DNA of 34,398 nucleotides from an uncultured Prevotella sp. (GCF_900549175.1 NZ_URNN01000012.1:1-34398), one strand, 5' to 3'; shown: positions 1-6,919, counted from the first letter of the stretch. Numbers and translations are program-made. The notes: generated from the sequence alone by a model not told the origin.

Positions 1-73
1 AGGGAATAAATATTAAAAAGCGAAATAGTATCCACATAATGGAGAAAACGGAACTCTTTATGCCGGTATTGGC

Positions 74-117
74 TTTAACTCCTTAGCGGCGCAGCCGCGA
101 TAACTCCTTTAACTCCC
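74..117 (-). repeat. AAGGAGTTAA-type degenerate direct repeats
   Basis: On the minus strand this stretch reads as several copies of GGAGTTAAAG or AAGGAGTTAA, split by a small palindrome (GCGGC/GCCGC, 3-nt loop, 86-98). The same motif recurs on the plus strand at 34271-34294. It lies just downstream of the yitT stop codon. No coding function is seen in bases 1-142. Confidence 0.5.
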
Positions 118-142
118 CAAAGAAAAACTCCTAAAATAAAAA

Positions 143-1036
143 TCAACTCTTCAGCGAATCGAATCCCTGTCCGAACACACCGTTGCAGAACGACTGTGAG
201 ACGAGGGCGTACGGGTCGATGCTCTTGATGTAGTAGAAGAGCTCCTGCGATTCGTACTTGCGTGCGAGGACAATCAGTATGTCGGCCTCCTGCTTCGAGT
301 ACCATCCCTGACCCTTTATCAGCGTCACGCCGCGGTTGACCTTCGTATTGATGGTGTCGGCAATCTTTTCGTATTCCTTTGATATGATGATGAACTGCAC
401 CGTCTGCCGCGAGCCGTTGATGACGTAGTCGCACACGTAGCTTGCTATCAGCGTGAACGCCACACCGTATACAATGGTCTCGGTGCTGTGGAAAAGGAAG
501 TAAGACGAGCTGATGATGGTTATGTCGATGAACTGCATCGCCCGTCCGAAACTCATGCGGAAGTGCTTGTTCAGCAGTGCGATGATGATGTCGGTGCCAC
601 CCGTGGAGCCGTTGTGTGAGAAGACGAGACCGAGTCCGGCACCGCTGAGTGCTCCCCCAATGAGCACATGCATGAACTTGTCTTCACCGGCGGTGATGAT
701 GGGGTGGGCCTGAAAGAACGGCTGCAACAAACCGATGATTACCGACATTATCGACACGCCGATGATGGTGCGGACGGTGAACTGTCGTGTAAGCGCCTTG
801 AAGGCTATCAGCAGCAGTGAGATGTTGAGCACCCAAATGGATATGGCGGGCGGAAATCCGAAGGCGTAGAACAGCAGGGCTGATATACCGGCCACGCCGC
901 CCATCACCACCTGCTCGGGCAGGATGAACGCCGTGTAGCCGAAGCCGTAAAGCATTATACCGAACCAGATGAAGAAAAAGTCCTTATACAACTGCTTGTT
1001 CATGTTCTGTCGTGCGATGTCTTTTATTTTGCTCAT
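143..1036 (-). CDS. YitT family membrane protein (DUF161/DUF2179)
   Basis: A 297-residue protein with about five hydrophobic segments in its first ~200 residues, which fits the YitT family. The tail, roughly residues 210-290, has the soluble DUF2179 pattern (VQFIIISKEYEKIADTI, then GVTLIKGQGWYS). YitT proteins are inner-membrane proteins of unproven function, sometimes called transporters; no substrate can be read here. The N-terminus is cytoplasmic and basic with no signal peptide. The start is followed by normal coding sequence, and a good promoter lies about 100 bp upstream (1134-1164). The gene stands alone, downstream of the catalase gene on the same strand, and probably has its own transcript. 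The family call is firm; the function is unknown. Confidence 0.9.
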   Translation of the reverse strand: MSKIKDIARQNMNKQLYKDFFFIWFGIMLYGFGYTAFILPEQVVMGGVAGISALLFYAFGFPPAISIWVLNISLLLIAFKALTRQFTVRTIIGVSIMSVIIGLLQPFFQAHPIITAGEDKFMHVLIGGALSGAGLGLVFSHNGSTGGTDIIIALLNKHFRMSFGRAMQFIDITIISSSYFLFHSTETIVYGVAFTLIASYVCDYVINGSRQTVQFIIISKEYEKIADTINTKVNRGVTLIKGQGWYSKQEADILIVLARKYESQELFYYIKSIDPYALVSQSFCNGVFGQGFDSLKS

Positions 1037-1133
1037 AACTTGGCTTTGTTTGTTAGTTTGTCATGCAAGGACAGTGCCGGCAGACGCCATGCATATTCAT
1101 TTGCAAATGGTCGTGTGCCGTCTCTATCCTCTG

Positions 1134-1164
1134 CAAAGTTAAACGAAATTTCCGCACGAGCAAA
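1134..1164 (-). promoter_or_regulatory. Promoter of the yitT-family gene
   Basis: On the minus strand the sequence reads TTTG, 19 bases, then TAACTTTG. This matches the Bacteroidota housekeeping promoter (TTTG at -33, TAnnTTTG at -7). It lies in the 172-bp gap between the catalase stop and the yitT start and points to yitT. The implied 5' untranslated region is about 90 nt. Confidence 0.7.
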
Positions 1165-1208
1165 GAAAATATGGAAAAAGGTGTTGTCAACGCGCTGTTT
1201 CCTCGCCA

Positions 1209-2729
1209 TTATTCTGTGCACGTCTGCGCCAGACGGTCCGTTTCATTGAGTGCCGCCAGCTCCTTTACGCGGTTGAGGTCAATGCCGAGAGCCTTTGCCA
1301 GCCGGGTGCCGTATTCTCCGTCGGCCAGATAGCAGTGTGCGGCGTGGCGGTATTTTATGTTGTCAGTCACGTCGCGCATGTCGTTGGCCGTGTTGTCTAT
1401 GAGCAGTTGCCGCTTGTCTTCGGCAAGCAGGCGGTACAGATTGCCGGGCTGGCGGAAGCAGTCGTCCACAGGGTCGTCATACGGATTGTAGTGGTCTATA
1501 GCTCCGTCGGGGTCCATCGGCACCGGACGGTATTGCGGATGGTCCTGCCACTCGCCCCTGCTGTTGGGGGAGTATCCCGTTGCGGCCCCCTTGTTGCCGT
1601 CGGTACGCATCATTCCGTCGCGGTGGAAAGTGTGCACCGGGCAGTGCGGACGGTTGACGGGAATGAGGTCGTGGTTCACTCCCAGGCGGTAACGCTGTGC
1701 GTCGCCGTAGGAGAAAAGCCGTCCCTGCAGCATCTTGTCAGGCGAGAAACCAATGCCCGGAACAATGTGGGCGGGCGAGAAGGCCGCCTGCTCCACATCG
1801 GCGAAATAGTTTTCGGGGTTGCGGTTGAGCTCCAGTATGCCCACTTCCATGAGCGGAAACTCGCCGTGCGGCCACACCTTTGTCAGGTCGAACGGGTTGT
1901 CACGGTATGTGCGCGCCTCGTCTTCGGTCATTATCTGGAAATACAGTGTCCACCGCGGGAAGTCTCCGCGCCCGATGGCTTCGAAAAGGTCGCGCACGCT
2001 GCTGTCGGGGTCGTTGGCCCTTATGGCCTCGGCCTCCTTGTCGCTGAGGTTCTTTATCCCCTGTTGGGTGACGAAGTGGAACTTCACCCACACACGCCGT
2101 CCGTCGCCGTTTACAAGGCTGTAGGTGTGGCTGCCGAATCCGTGCATGTGGCGGAACGAGGCCGGTATGCCGCGGTCGGACATGACGATGGTGACCTGGT
2201 GAAGCGCTTCGGGCAGCATCGACCAGAAGTCCCACTGGTTCTGTTTCGACCTCAGATTGGTCTGCGGGTCACGCTTGATGGCGTGGTTGAGGTCGGGAAA
2301 GAGTAGCGGGTCGCGCAGGAAGAACACCGGAGTGTTGTTGCCCACAAGGTCCCAGTTGCCCTCGTCGGTGTAGAACTTCAGGGCAAATCCCCTGATATCC
2401 CTTTCCGCGTCTGCCGCGCCGCGTTCTCCGGCCACGGTGGAAAAGCGTGCGAACACCTCCGTCTCCTTGCCTATGGCCGAGAATACGGATGCGCATGTAT
2501 ATTGCGTTACGTCCCTTGTCACGGTGAACTTGCCGAAGGCCCCGCCGCCCTTGGCGTGCATGCGCCGTTCGGGAATCACCTCACGGTCGAAGTGTGCCAT
2601 CTTCTCCATGTACCATACGTCTTGCATGGCCATCGGTCCGCGCGGCCCGGCAGTTTGCGAATTGCGGTTGTCGGCCACCGGCGCGCCAACCTCGTTGGTC
2701 AGTTTCTTGCTTTCCTTTATCATTGTCAT
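1209..2729 (-). CDS. katA: Catalase (heme, small-subunit clade)
   Basis: A 506-residue monofunctional heme catalase that splits hydrogen peroxide into water and oxygen in the cytoplasm. The family landmarks are present: distal His58 in ERRMHAKG, Asn131 in DLVGNNTPVFF, and the proximal heme-ligand Tyr341 in RLFSYGDAQRYRLG. The length is usual for small-subunit (clade 3) catalases, and it lacks the flavodoxin-like tail of large ones. The N-terminus (KLTNEVGAPVADNRNS) is also typical, so the start is sound; M3 is an alternative. It is divergent from the thiol peroxidase gene at 3179, so the two form a peroxide-defence pair. Bacteroides katalases are known to be under OxyR control; I do not see a clear OxyR site here. 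A strong promoter lies at 2862-2893. Confidence 0.97.
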   Translation of the reverse strand: MTMIKESKKLTNEVGAPVADNRNSQTAGPRGPMAMQDVWYMEKMAHFDREVIPERRMHAKGGGAFGKFTVTRDVTQYTCASVFSAIGKETEVFARFSTVAGERGAADAERDIRGFALKFYTDEGNWDLVGNNTPVFFLRDPLLFPDLNHAIKRDPQTNLRSKQNQWDFWSMLPEALHQVTIVMSDRGIPASFRHMHGFGSHTYSLVNGDGRRVWVKFHFVTQQGIKNLSDKEAEAIRANDPDSSVRDLFEAIGRGDFPRWTLYFQIMTEDEARTYRDNPFDLTKVWPHGEFPLMEVGILELNRNPENYFADVEQAAFSPAHIVPGIGFSPDKMLQGRLFSYGDAQRYRLGVNHDLIPVNRPHCPVHTFHRDGMMRTDGNKGAATGYSPNSRGEWQDHPQYRPVPMDPDGAIDHYNPYDDPVDDCFRQPGNLYRLLAEDKRQLLIDNTANDMRDVTDNIKYRHAAHCYLADGEYGTRLAKALGIDLNRVKELAALNETDRLAQTCTE

Positions 2730-2861
2730 AATGTTTTTGAGTAATGAATGTTTTGATGTCGTTATCCTTTTTCGTGTCTTCCGCCTTTACGTCGGGGCGG
2801 TGTTTGCTTTATCGTGCATGTGTGTTGTTGGTGTTATCCCGAAACAATCTTCTTACATCTG

Positions 2862-2893
2862 CAAAAGTATACATAAACTTTTGTCCCGGCAAA
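2862..2893 (-). promoter_or_regulatory. Catalase promoter
   Basis: On the minus strand: TTTG, 20 bases, TACTTTTG. Both boxes match the Bacteroidota consensus, with normal spacing. The predicted 5' untranslated region is about 125 nt, long enough to carry regulation. Confidence 0.75.
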
Positions 2894-3072
2894 TCCTTTA
2901 TTCCTTTTTAGACAAATGACGCATGAGTTAAGAAAACGCGCCTTTTTGTGTGCGGAAAAATGACGTTTGGTTGATAAATCCCAACAAGTGTTAAGCATGG
3001 TTTCATGGCCGTGGCAGGTGTTTTTTCAGGCATGGGGCAAGCCGGCCTGCATCATGTTTTTCGTGTATTTTA

Positions 3073-3103
3073 TTCGTCAGGTCGGTAAAAAGCATTATCT
3101 TTG
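3073..3103 (+). promoter_or_regulatory. Promoter of the thiol peroxidase gene
   Basis: A perfect TATCTTTG box at 3096-3103, preceded after 19 bases by TTCG, one mismatch from the TTTG upstream box. It sits about 75 bp before the bcp start codon. Confidence 0.65.
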
Positions 3104-3178
3104 CACGATTCCGAAATCAGGATATTGTTATGAACAAGATTCTTGAGAACTATTTTTTAACAATAAAAACAATACGTA

Positions 3179-3631
3179 ATGATGGAAACAGGAAACAAGG
3201 CGCCGGAGATTCTCGGGCGCGACGAGAACGGACAGGAAGTGAAGTTGGGCGATTTTGCGGGAAAGAAACTGGTGCTGTATTTCTATCCCAAGGACATGAC
3301 ATCGGGCTGTACGAGCCAGGCCTGCAATCTGCGCGACAACTATGAGGCACTGAAAAGTGCGGGATATGAGGTGTTGGGAGTGAGCATAAACGATGAGAAG
3401 TCGCATCAGAAGTTCATTGCCAAGAACGAACTGCCGTTCCATCTCATAGCCGATACGGAGCATGCCCTGGCCGAACAGTTCGGGGTGTGGGGCGAGAAGA
3501 GCATGTGCGGACGGAAGTATTTCGGCACATTCCGCACCACATTCATCATTGACGAAGACGGAACCGTGGAGCGCATCATCGACCCGAAGAAGATAAAGGT
3601 GAAGGACCACGCTTCGCAGATATTGGGATAG
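3179..3631 (+). CDS. bcp: Thioredoxin-dependent thiol peroxidase (peroxiredoxin Q/BCP)
   Basis: A 150-residue peroxiredoxin of the Bcp/PrxQ group, which reduces hydrogen and organic peroxides using thioredoxin. The peroxidatic Cys44 lies in FYPKDMTSGCTSQAC and the resolving Cys49 is five residues later, the classic PrxQ spacing. Later hallmarks include FRTTFIIDEDG. The length is normal. Two ATG codons are adjacent (3179 and 3182); either could start, with the second giving METGNKAP. It is divergent from the catalase gene. Downstream are three 22-bp tandem repeats beginning at the stop codon, then a strong terminator hairpin at 3781. The identification is firm. Confidence 0.95.
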   Translation: MMETGNKAPEILGRDENGQEVKLGDFAGKKLVLYFYPKDMTSGCTSQACNLRDNYEALKSAGYEVLGVSINDEKSHQKFIAKNELPFHLIADTEHALAEQFGVWGEKSMCGRKYFGTFRTTFIIDEDGTVERIIDPKKIKVKDHASQILG

Positions 3632-3696
3632 AGCGTTGCCTGCTTGAGGACGGAACGCTGTCTGCTTGTGGATGGAACGCTGTCTGCAGGCCGGAC
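3631..3696 (+). repeat. Three 22-bp tandem repeats after bcp
   Basis: Three consecutive 22-bp units share the core AACGCTGTCTGC or its variant AGCGTTGCCTGC. The array begins at the last base of the bcp stop codon. The units diverge slightly; the first and third are the least alike. Confidence 0.6.
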
Positions 3697-3780
3697 GTTG
3701 CGGCAATGTGCGGTAGCGTACGGCGGAATGGACATGTTTGAATATTCTTTACTTTAACAAGTGTTAAGCGATATGCTGAC

Positions 3781-3818
3781 CGCCGTTTTCGGCCGTGATG
3801 CCGAAAACGGCGTTTTTT
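3781..3818 (+). terminator. Intrinsic terminator after bcp
   Basis: A perfect 13-bp stem (CGCCGTTTTCGGC with its complement), a 6-nt loop, then GTTTTTT-type T residues. It is about 150 nt after the bcp stop and should end that transcript. Confidence 0.75.
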
Positions 3819-3946
3819 GGCTCAAATGGGGAATGCTGACAGTCAGCATGTTACAAAAACGGCGGCCTGTAAAGAAAGCGGAGAGGCCGCTTTCGCATTA
3901 CAATAACGGCCGTTTTGGTCTCCCGTTCGGCCCTTATTGCAGTGCG

Positions 3947-3981
3947 AAACGCCCCGAATAGCGATGCAAAAAGGGGCGTTT
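3947..3981 (+). terminator. GC-rich hairpin, possible terminator
   Basis: A 9-bp stem AAACGCCCC / GGGGCGTTT with a 17-nt loop, ending in TTTT. It is the second hairpin of a cluster behind bcp, so it may be a back-up terminator or part of a repeat. Confidence 0.45.
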
Positions 3982-4008
3982 TGCCTGTTCAGAGTGCGAA
4001 AAACGTGT

Positions 4009-4036
4009 GCGGAAAGGGCGGAAACGGCCTTTCCGC
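4009..4036 (+). terminator. GC-rich hairpin, possible terminator
   Basis: A 9-bp stem GCGGAAAGG / CCTTTCCGC with a 10-nt loop, followed by TTTCTATTTT. It is the third hairpin of the cluster between bcp and purH. Confidence 0.45.
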
Positions 4037-4121
4037 CTTTCTATTTTGCAAAAAATAAAATGCGTTTTTTTCAGAATTAAGGGGACAAACCAAAGGAGGT
4101 GGAAAGCCCCCGGCCCCCTAT

Positions 4122-4274
4122 AGAGGGTGTGTCAAAATGCAATGGAAGCACATTGTAGGGACATATTCTTGTATTTGTCCGCCCGTAACATATTGATATT
4201 TAATAATTGTTTGACGGACAAATACAAGAATATGTCCCTACCAAGCTCCATGTAGCCATTTTGATACACCCTCT
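4122..4274. repeat. REP-pair (BIME-like) palindromic element, copy 1
   Basis: Outer imperfect inverted ends (AGAGGGTGTGTCAAAATG, pairing with 4258-4274) enclose two facing units. Each unit is a GTAG tetranucleotide followed by a 22-nt imperfect hairpin (GTAG 4155-4158 with hairpin 4159-4180; hairpin 4216-4237 with CTAC 4238-4241). The two arms match perfectly over 27 bp (4155-4181 and 4215-4241) around a 33-nt loop. A GTAG foot next to an imperfect hairpin is the hallmark of REP sequences mobilised by RAYT (TnpA-REP) transposases. A second copy lies at 16491-16641. There is no coding capacity. Confidence 0.8.
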
Positions 4275-4300
4275 GTGATGTTCTTTAGATACATTGGGTT

Positions 4301-4326
4301 GGGCGAACACGCAGGTTAGCCCCTAC
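4301..4326 (-). repeat. Solitary REP-like unit (variant)
   Basis: Read on the minus strand, GTAG is followed by a 22-nt imperfect hairpin (GGGC.AAC / GTTCGCCC). It has the same architecture and length as the units at 4155 and 16523 but a different sequence. It lies 27 bp from copy 1. Confidence 0.6.
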
Positions 4327-4391
4327 GTTAAACCGACAATTTATGAATAATACCGCCAACGGGTTACTTTTTATATCTTTCCCACGCCATG

Positions 4392-4422
4392 TTGCATATC
4401 TCAGGAAAAAGGCGTAAATTTG
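4392..4422 (+). promoter_or_regulatory. Promoter of the AICAR formyltransferase gene
   Basis: TTG (in GTTG), 20 bases, TAAATTTG, a near-consensus Bacteroidota promoter. It overlaps the 5' end of the longest reading frame (ATG at 4389). That start therefore could not be transcribed, which supports the ATG at 4464. Confidence 0.7.
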
Positions 4423-4463
4423 CAGCAGAAATAATAAACCCTGTTATTCATACATACGTATCT

Positions 4464-5645
4464 ATGAAAGAATTAGCATTAAAGTACGGATGCAATCCGA
4501 ACCAGAAGCCCTCGCGCATATACATGACCGAGGGAGAACTGCCCATCGAGGTCATCAACGGCCGGCCGGGATACATCAACTTCCTCGACGCCCTCAACTC
4601 ATGGCAACTCGTAAAGGAGCTGAAGGCCGCCACCGGACTGCCCGCGGCAGCATCGTTCAAACACGTATCACCCGCCGGAGCCGCCGTCGGTCTGCCGCTG
4701 AGCGACACGCTGAAAAAGATATACTTCGTTGACGACATCAAGATGGAGCTGTCTCCCATAGCATGTGCCTATGCCCGTGCACGCGGTGCCGACCGCATGA
4801 GTTCTTACGGCGACTTCGTGGCACTCAGCGACACCTGCGATGCCGCCACCGCCACACTCATCAAGCGCGAGGTCAGCGACGGTGTCATCGCCCCCGACTA
4901 CACCCCGGAGGCCATAGAGATTTTGAAGGCCAAACGCAAGGGGACATACAACGTGATAAAGATTGACCCCGCTTATGTGCCCGAGCCCGTGGAGCGCAAG
5001 CAGGTGTTCGGCGTAACCTTTGAACAGGGCCGCAACGAGATTGACCTCAACGACCCGGCTCTGTTCGAGAACATACCCACCGACAACAAGACATTCACCG
5101 ACGAGGCACGCCGCGACCTCATCGTGGCACTCATCACCCTGAAATACACCCAAAGCAACTCCGTGTGCTACGTGAAAGACGGACAGGCCATCGGCATCGG
5201 CGCCGGACAGCAGAGCCGCATACACTGCACACGCCTGGCTGGCTCGAAAGCCGACATCTGGTGGCTGCGCCAGCATCCGAAAGTGATGTCATTGCCATTC
5301 ATTGACGGCATACGCCGCGCCGACCGTGACAACACCATCGACGTATACATCAGCGAAGACCACGATGACGTGTTGCGCGAGGGCACATGGCAGCAGTTCT
5401 TCAAGGAGCGTCCCGAGGTGCTCACCATGGAAGAGAAGAAAGAGTGGATAGCCAAGAACACGAAGGTGGCCTTAGGCAGCGACGCCTTCTTCCCCTTCGG
5501 CGACAACATCGAGCGTGCCCACAAGAGCGGTGTGGAATATATAGCACAGGCCGGCGGCTCGGTGCGTGACGACAACGTCATAGAGACATGCAACAAGTAT
5601 GGCATAGCCATGGCGTTCACCGGAGTGAGACTGTTCCACCATTGA
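4464..5645 (+). CDS. purH: AICAR formyltransferase, single-domain PurH-type
   Basis: A 393-residue protein matching the AICAR transformylase domain of PurH: it formylates AICAR with 10-formyl-tetrahydrofolate in purine synthesis. The catalytic Lys-His pair is K66-H67 in SFKHVSPAG. Other hallmarks are GIGAGQQSRIHCTRLAG and the end IAQAGGSVRDDNVIETCNKYGIAMAFTGVRLFHH-like tail. The N-terminal IMP cyclohydrolase (MGS-fold) domain of the usual ~510-residue bifunctional PurH is absent, and no upstream frame could supply it. Stand-alone homologues of this size occur in Bacteroidota, so this is probably not a truncation. Start chosen at 4464 (MKELALKYGCNPNQ) because the promoter lies at 4392-4422. 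A hairpin follows the stop. Confidence 0.9.
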   Translation: MKELALKYGCNPNQKPSRIYMTEGELPIEVINGRPGYINFLDALNSWQLVKELKAATGLPAAASFKHVSPAGAAVGLPLSDTLKKIYFVDDIKMELSPIACAYARARGADRMSSYGDFVALSDTCDAATATLIKREVSDGVIAPDYTPEAIEILKAKRKGTYNVIKIDPAYVPEPVERKQVFGVTFEQGRNEIDLNDPALFENIPTDNKTFTDEARRDLIVALITLKYTQSNSVCYVKDGQAIGIGAGQQSRIHCTRLAGSKADIWWLRQHPKVMSLPFIDGIRRADRDNTIDVYISEDHDDVLREGTWQQFFKERPEVLTMEEKKEWIAKNTKVALGSDAFFPFGDNIERAHKSGVEYIAQAGGSVRDDNVIETCNKYGIAMAFTGVRLFHH

Positions 5646-5662
5646 TAAAGAGAATAACGTGA

Positions 5663-5686
5663 CAGGGTGTATCAAGATACACCCTG
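5663..5686 (+). terminator. Hairpin after purH
   Basis: CAGGGTGTATC pairs with GATACACCCTG (11 bp, 2-nt centre, so the real loop is wider), followed by CGTTTTTC. It probably terminates purH. The half AGGGTGTATCAA is identical to the outer end of the REP-pair element at 4261-4272 (complement). Confidence 0.6.
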
Positions 5687-5740
5687 CCATCGTTTTTCAA
5701 GAAACACCAGGATATAATATATAACGCATCACGACATAAT

Positions 5741-5932
5741 ATGGATATAGACGACATCATCGCCGGCGGCGGCATAATGTTCCGCCCCGAACGTAAGGAG
5801 AACGACGGCAACGGCAAGGTGAAGACCAAAGCCAAAAAGAAAAAGTACATCACCGGAGCCCACGGCAGCGGTTCGGCACGCCAAAAGGCAAAATACCGCG
5901 AGCAGCGTGCCAACAGGCACAAAGGGAAATAA
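5741..5932 (+). CDS. Small basic hypothetical protein
   Basis: A 63-residue protein, not recognised. It begins acidic (MDIDDIIAGGGIMF) and becomes strongly basic (KTKAKKKK, then ARQKAKYREQRANRHKGK), with Gly/Ser between. It has no signal peptide or membrane segment; the basic tail would suit nucleic-acid or ribosome contact, but that is only inference. It starts 54 bp after the purH hairpin and ends 31 bp before the convergent nadK stop. No opposing gene explains it. It could be a chance frame, but its position and composition look gene-like. Confidence 0.55.
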   Translation: MDIDDIIAGGGIMFRPERKENDGNGKVKTKAKKKKYITGAHGSGSARQKAKYREQRANRHKGK

Positions 5933-5963
5933 GCAACCGACGCCCTTTGTGCCCTACATCACA

Positions 5964-6866
5964 TCATTTATTGTCACGCACATCCGTTCCCCACATCATC
6001 TTTTCGCGCAATGTGGCAAAATAGCCTTCGGCACGCCTCTTTACAACCCTCACACTGTAAGGCGCCTTGCGTATTGTAAGGCGCGTCACCTCACGGCATT
6101 TTTCCGACCGTCCGTCGATGGCCACAAGAAACGTGTGGCTGCGACTGCCCACGGCAAGGGATATTTCAGCATCGTCGGGAATCACTATCGGACGTATGTT
6201 AAGACTGTGCGGCGCCACTGCCGTCATGGCCATCACCCGCGTGCCGGGCACGATGATGGGTCCGCCGTTTGACAGCGAGTAAGCCGTGGAGCCTGTCGGT
6301 GTGCTCACGATGAGACCGTCGGCCTGATAGGTGGTAAGGTACTCGCCATTGACACAGGTGCGTATGGAAATCATCGACGCATTGTCACGTTTCAGTATGG
6401 CCACATCGTTCAGCGCATAACAGCTGCCCTCAAACGGCTCACCGTCGGTTTCCACCTTTATCACCACGCGGTTCTCCACCGCATAGTCACCGTAGTGCAG
6501 CGCTTTCAGACACTCGTCAATCTCTCCGGCAGTGACATCGGCCAGAAATCCGAGCCGCCCCATGTTCACACCCACTATCGGTATGCCCTTGGCACCCACA
6601 CGCCCGGCAGCCTTAAGAAACGTTCCGTCACCACCCATGGAGATGACGAAATCGGCATCGAAGTCATCACCGTCGAAGACACAGGCGTCTCTTGCGGCAA
6701 GCACGCCCGAGGATGTCAGGAAGTCGTAATACTCTCTGTCTATGCACACATCTGCCCCAAACGAGGCCAGTCCGTCAAGGACTTCCCTGACGGCCGCCGA
6801 CTTCTTTGTCTGGCATGTATTGCCGAAAATGGCGAACCTGAGTTTTCGTGAAGTCATAAAATCCAT
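5964..6866 (-). CDS. nadK: NAD kinase
   Basis: A 300-residue NAD kinase that makes NADP from NAD and ATP in the cytoplasm. It has the family's GGDGT motif at 78-82 (SMGGDGTFLKAAGR), the following NMGRLGFLA, the NDVAILK segment, and DGLIVSTPTGSTAYSLSNGGPII. The length is normal. The N-terminus could be at M1 or at M4 (MTSRKLRFAIFGN); the latter gives a more usual start. It is divergent from pdxJ, with a shared upstream region of about 130 bp. A possible -7 box (TAAATTTG on the minus strand, 6944-6951) lies there, but its upstream box is 23 bp away, longer than usual. Confidence 0.95.
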   Translation of the reverse strand: MDFMTSRKLRFAIFGNTCQTKKSAAVREVLDGLASFGADVCIDREYYDFLTSSGVLAARDACVFDGDDFDADFVISMGGDGTFLKAAGRVGAKGIPIVGVNMGRLGFLADVTAGEIDECLKALHYGDYAVENRVVIKVETDGEPFEGSCYALNDVAILKRDNASMISIRTCVNGEYLTTYQADGLIVSTPTGSTAYSLSNGGPIIVPGTRVMAMTAVAPHSLNIRPIVIPDDAEISLAVGSRSHTFLVAIDGRSEKCREVTRLTIRKAPYSVRVVKRRAEGYFATLREKMMWGTDVRDNK

Positions 6867-6919
6867 GTTTTCTGTTTCTTTTATAGGTATGTGATGCCGT
6901 TATTTGACAAACATTTCGT

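Larger units (their letters stand above)
2730..3178. other. Divergent katA/bcp intergenic region
   Basis: This 449-bp gap holds the minus-strand catalase promoter (2862-2893), the plus-strand bcp promoter (3073-3103) and, between them, the dyad-like motif AACAAGTGTTAAGC at 2983-2996, which occurs again at 3756-3769. No convincing coding sequence is present; the short reading frames here lack homology-like features. Confidence 0.6.
3632..4463. other. Repeat-rich gap between bcp and purH
   Basis: An 832-bp gap without a supported gene. In order it holds the 22-bp tandem repeats, a second AACAAGTGTTAAGC motif (3756-3769), three GC-rich hairpins (3781-4036), a REP-pair element (4122-4274), a solitary REP variant (4301-4326) and the purH promoter (4392-4422). 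A 66-codon frame at 3761-3961 runs across the hairpins and is not believed. Confidence 0.7.

Noticed and set aside
1033..1221. 62-codon minus-strand frame between katA and the yitT gene
   Set aside because: It overlaps the katA 3' end and the yitT promoter; no sign of coding.
1335..2306. 323-codon plus-strand open frame
   Set aside because: It lies wholly antisense to the catalase gene, whose active-site residues are all present; the translation is low-complexity Val/His-rich as expected of a shadow frame.
3761..3961. 66-codon plus-strand open frame after bcp
   Set aside because: It runs straight through a perfect terminator hairpin and related GC-rich repeats; no promoter or protein-like composition.
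4122..4274. CRISPR-like or insertion-sequence interpretation of the palindromic element
   Set aside because: Only two units per element, facing each other, with no spacers, no transposase frame and no cas genes.
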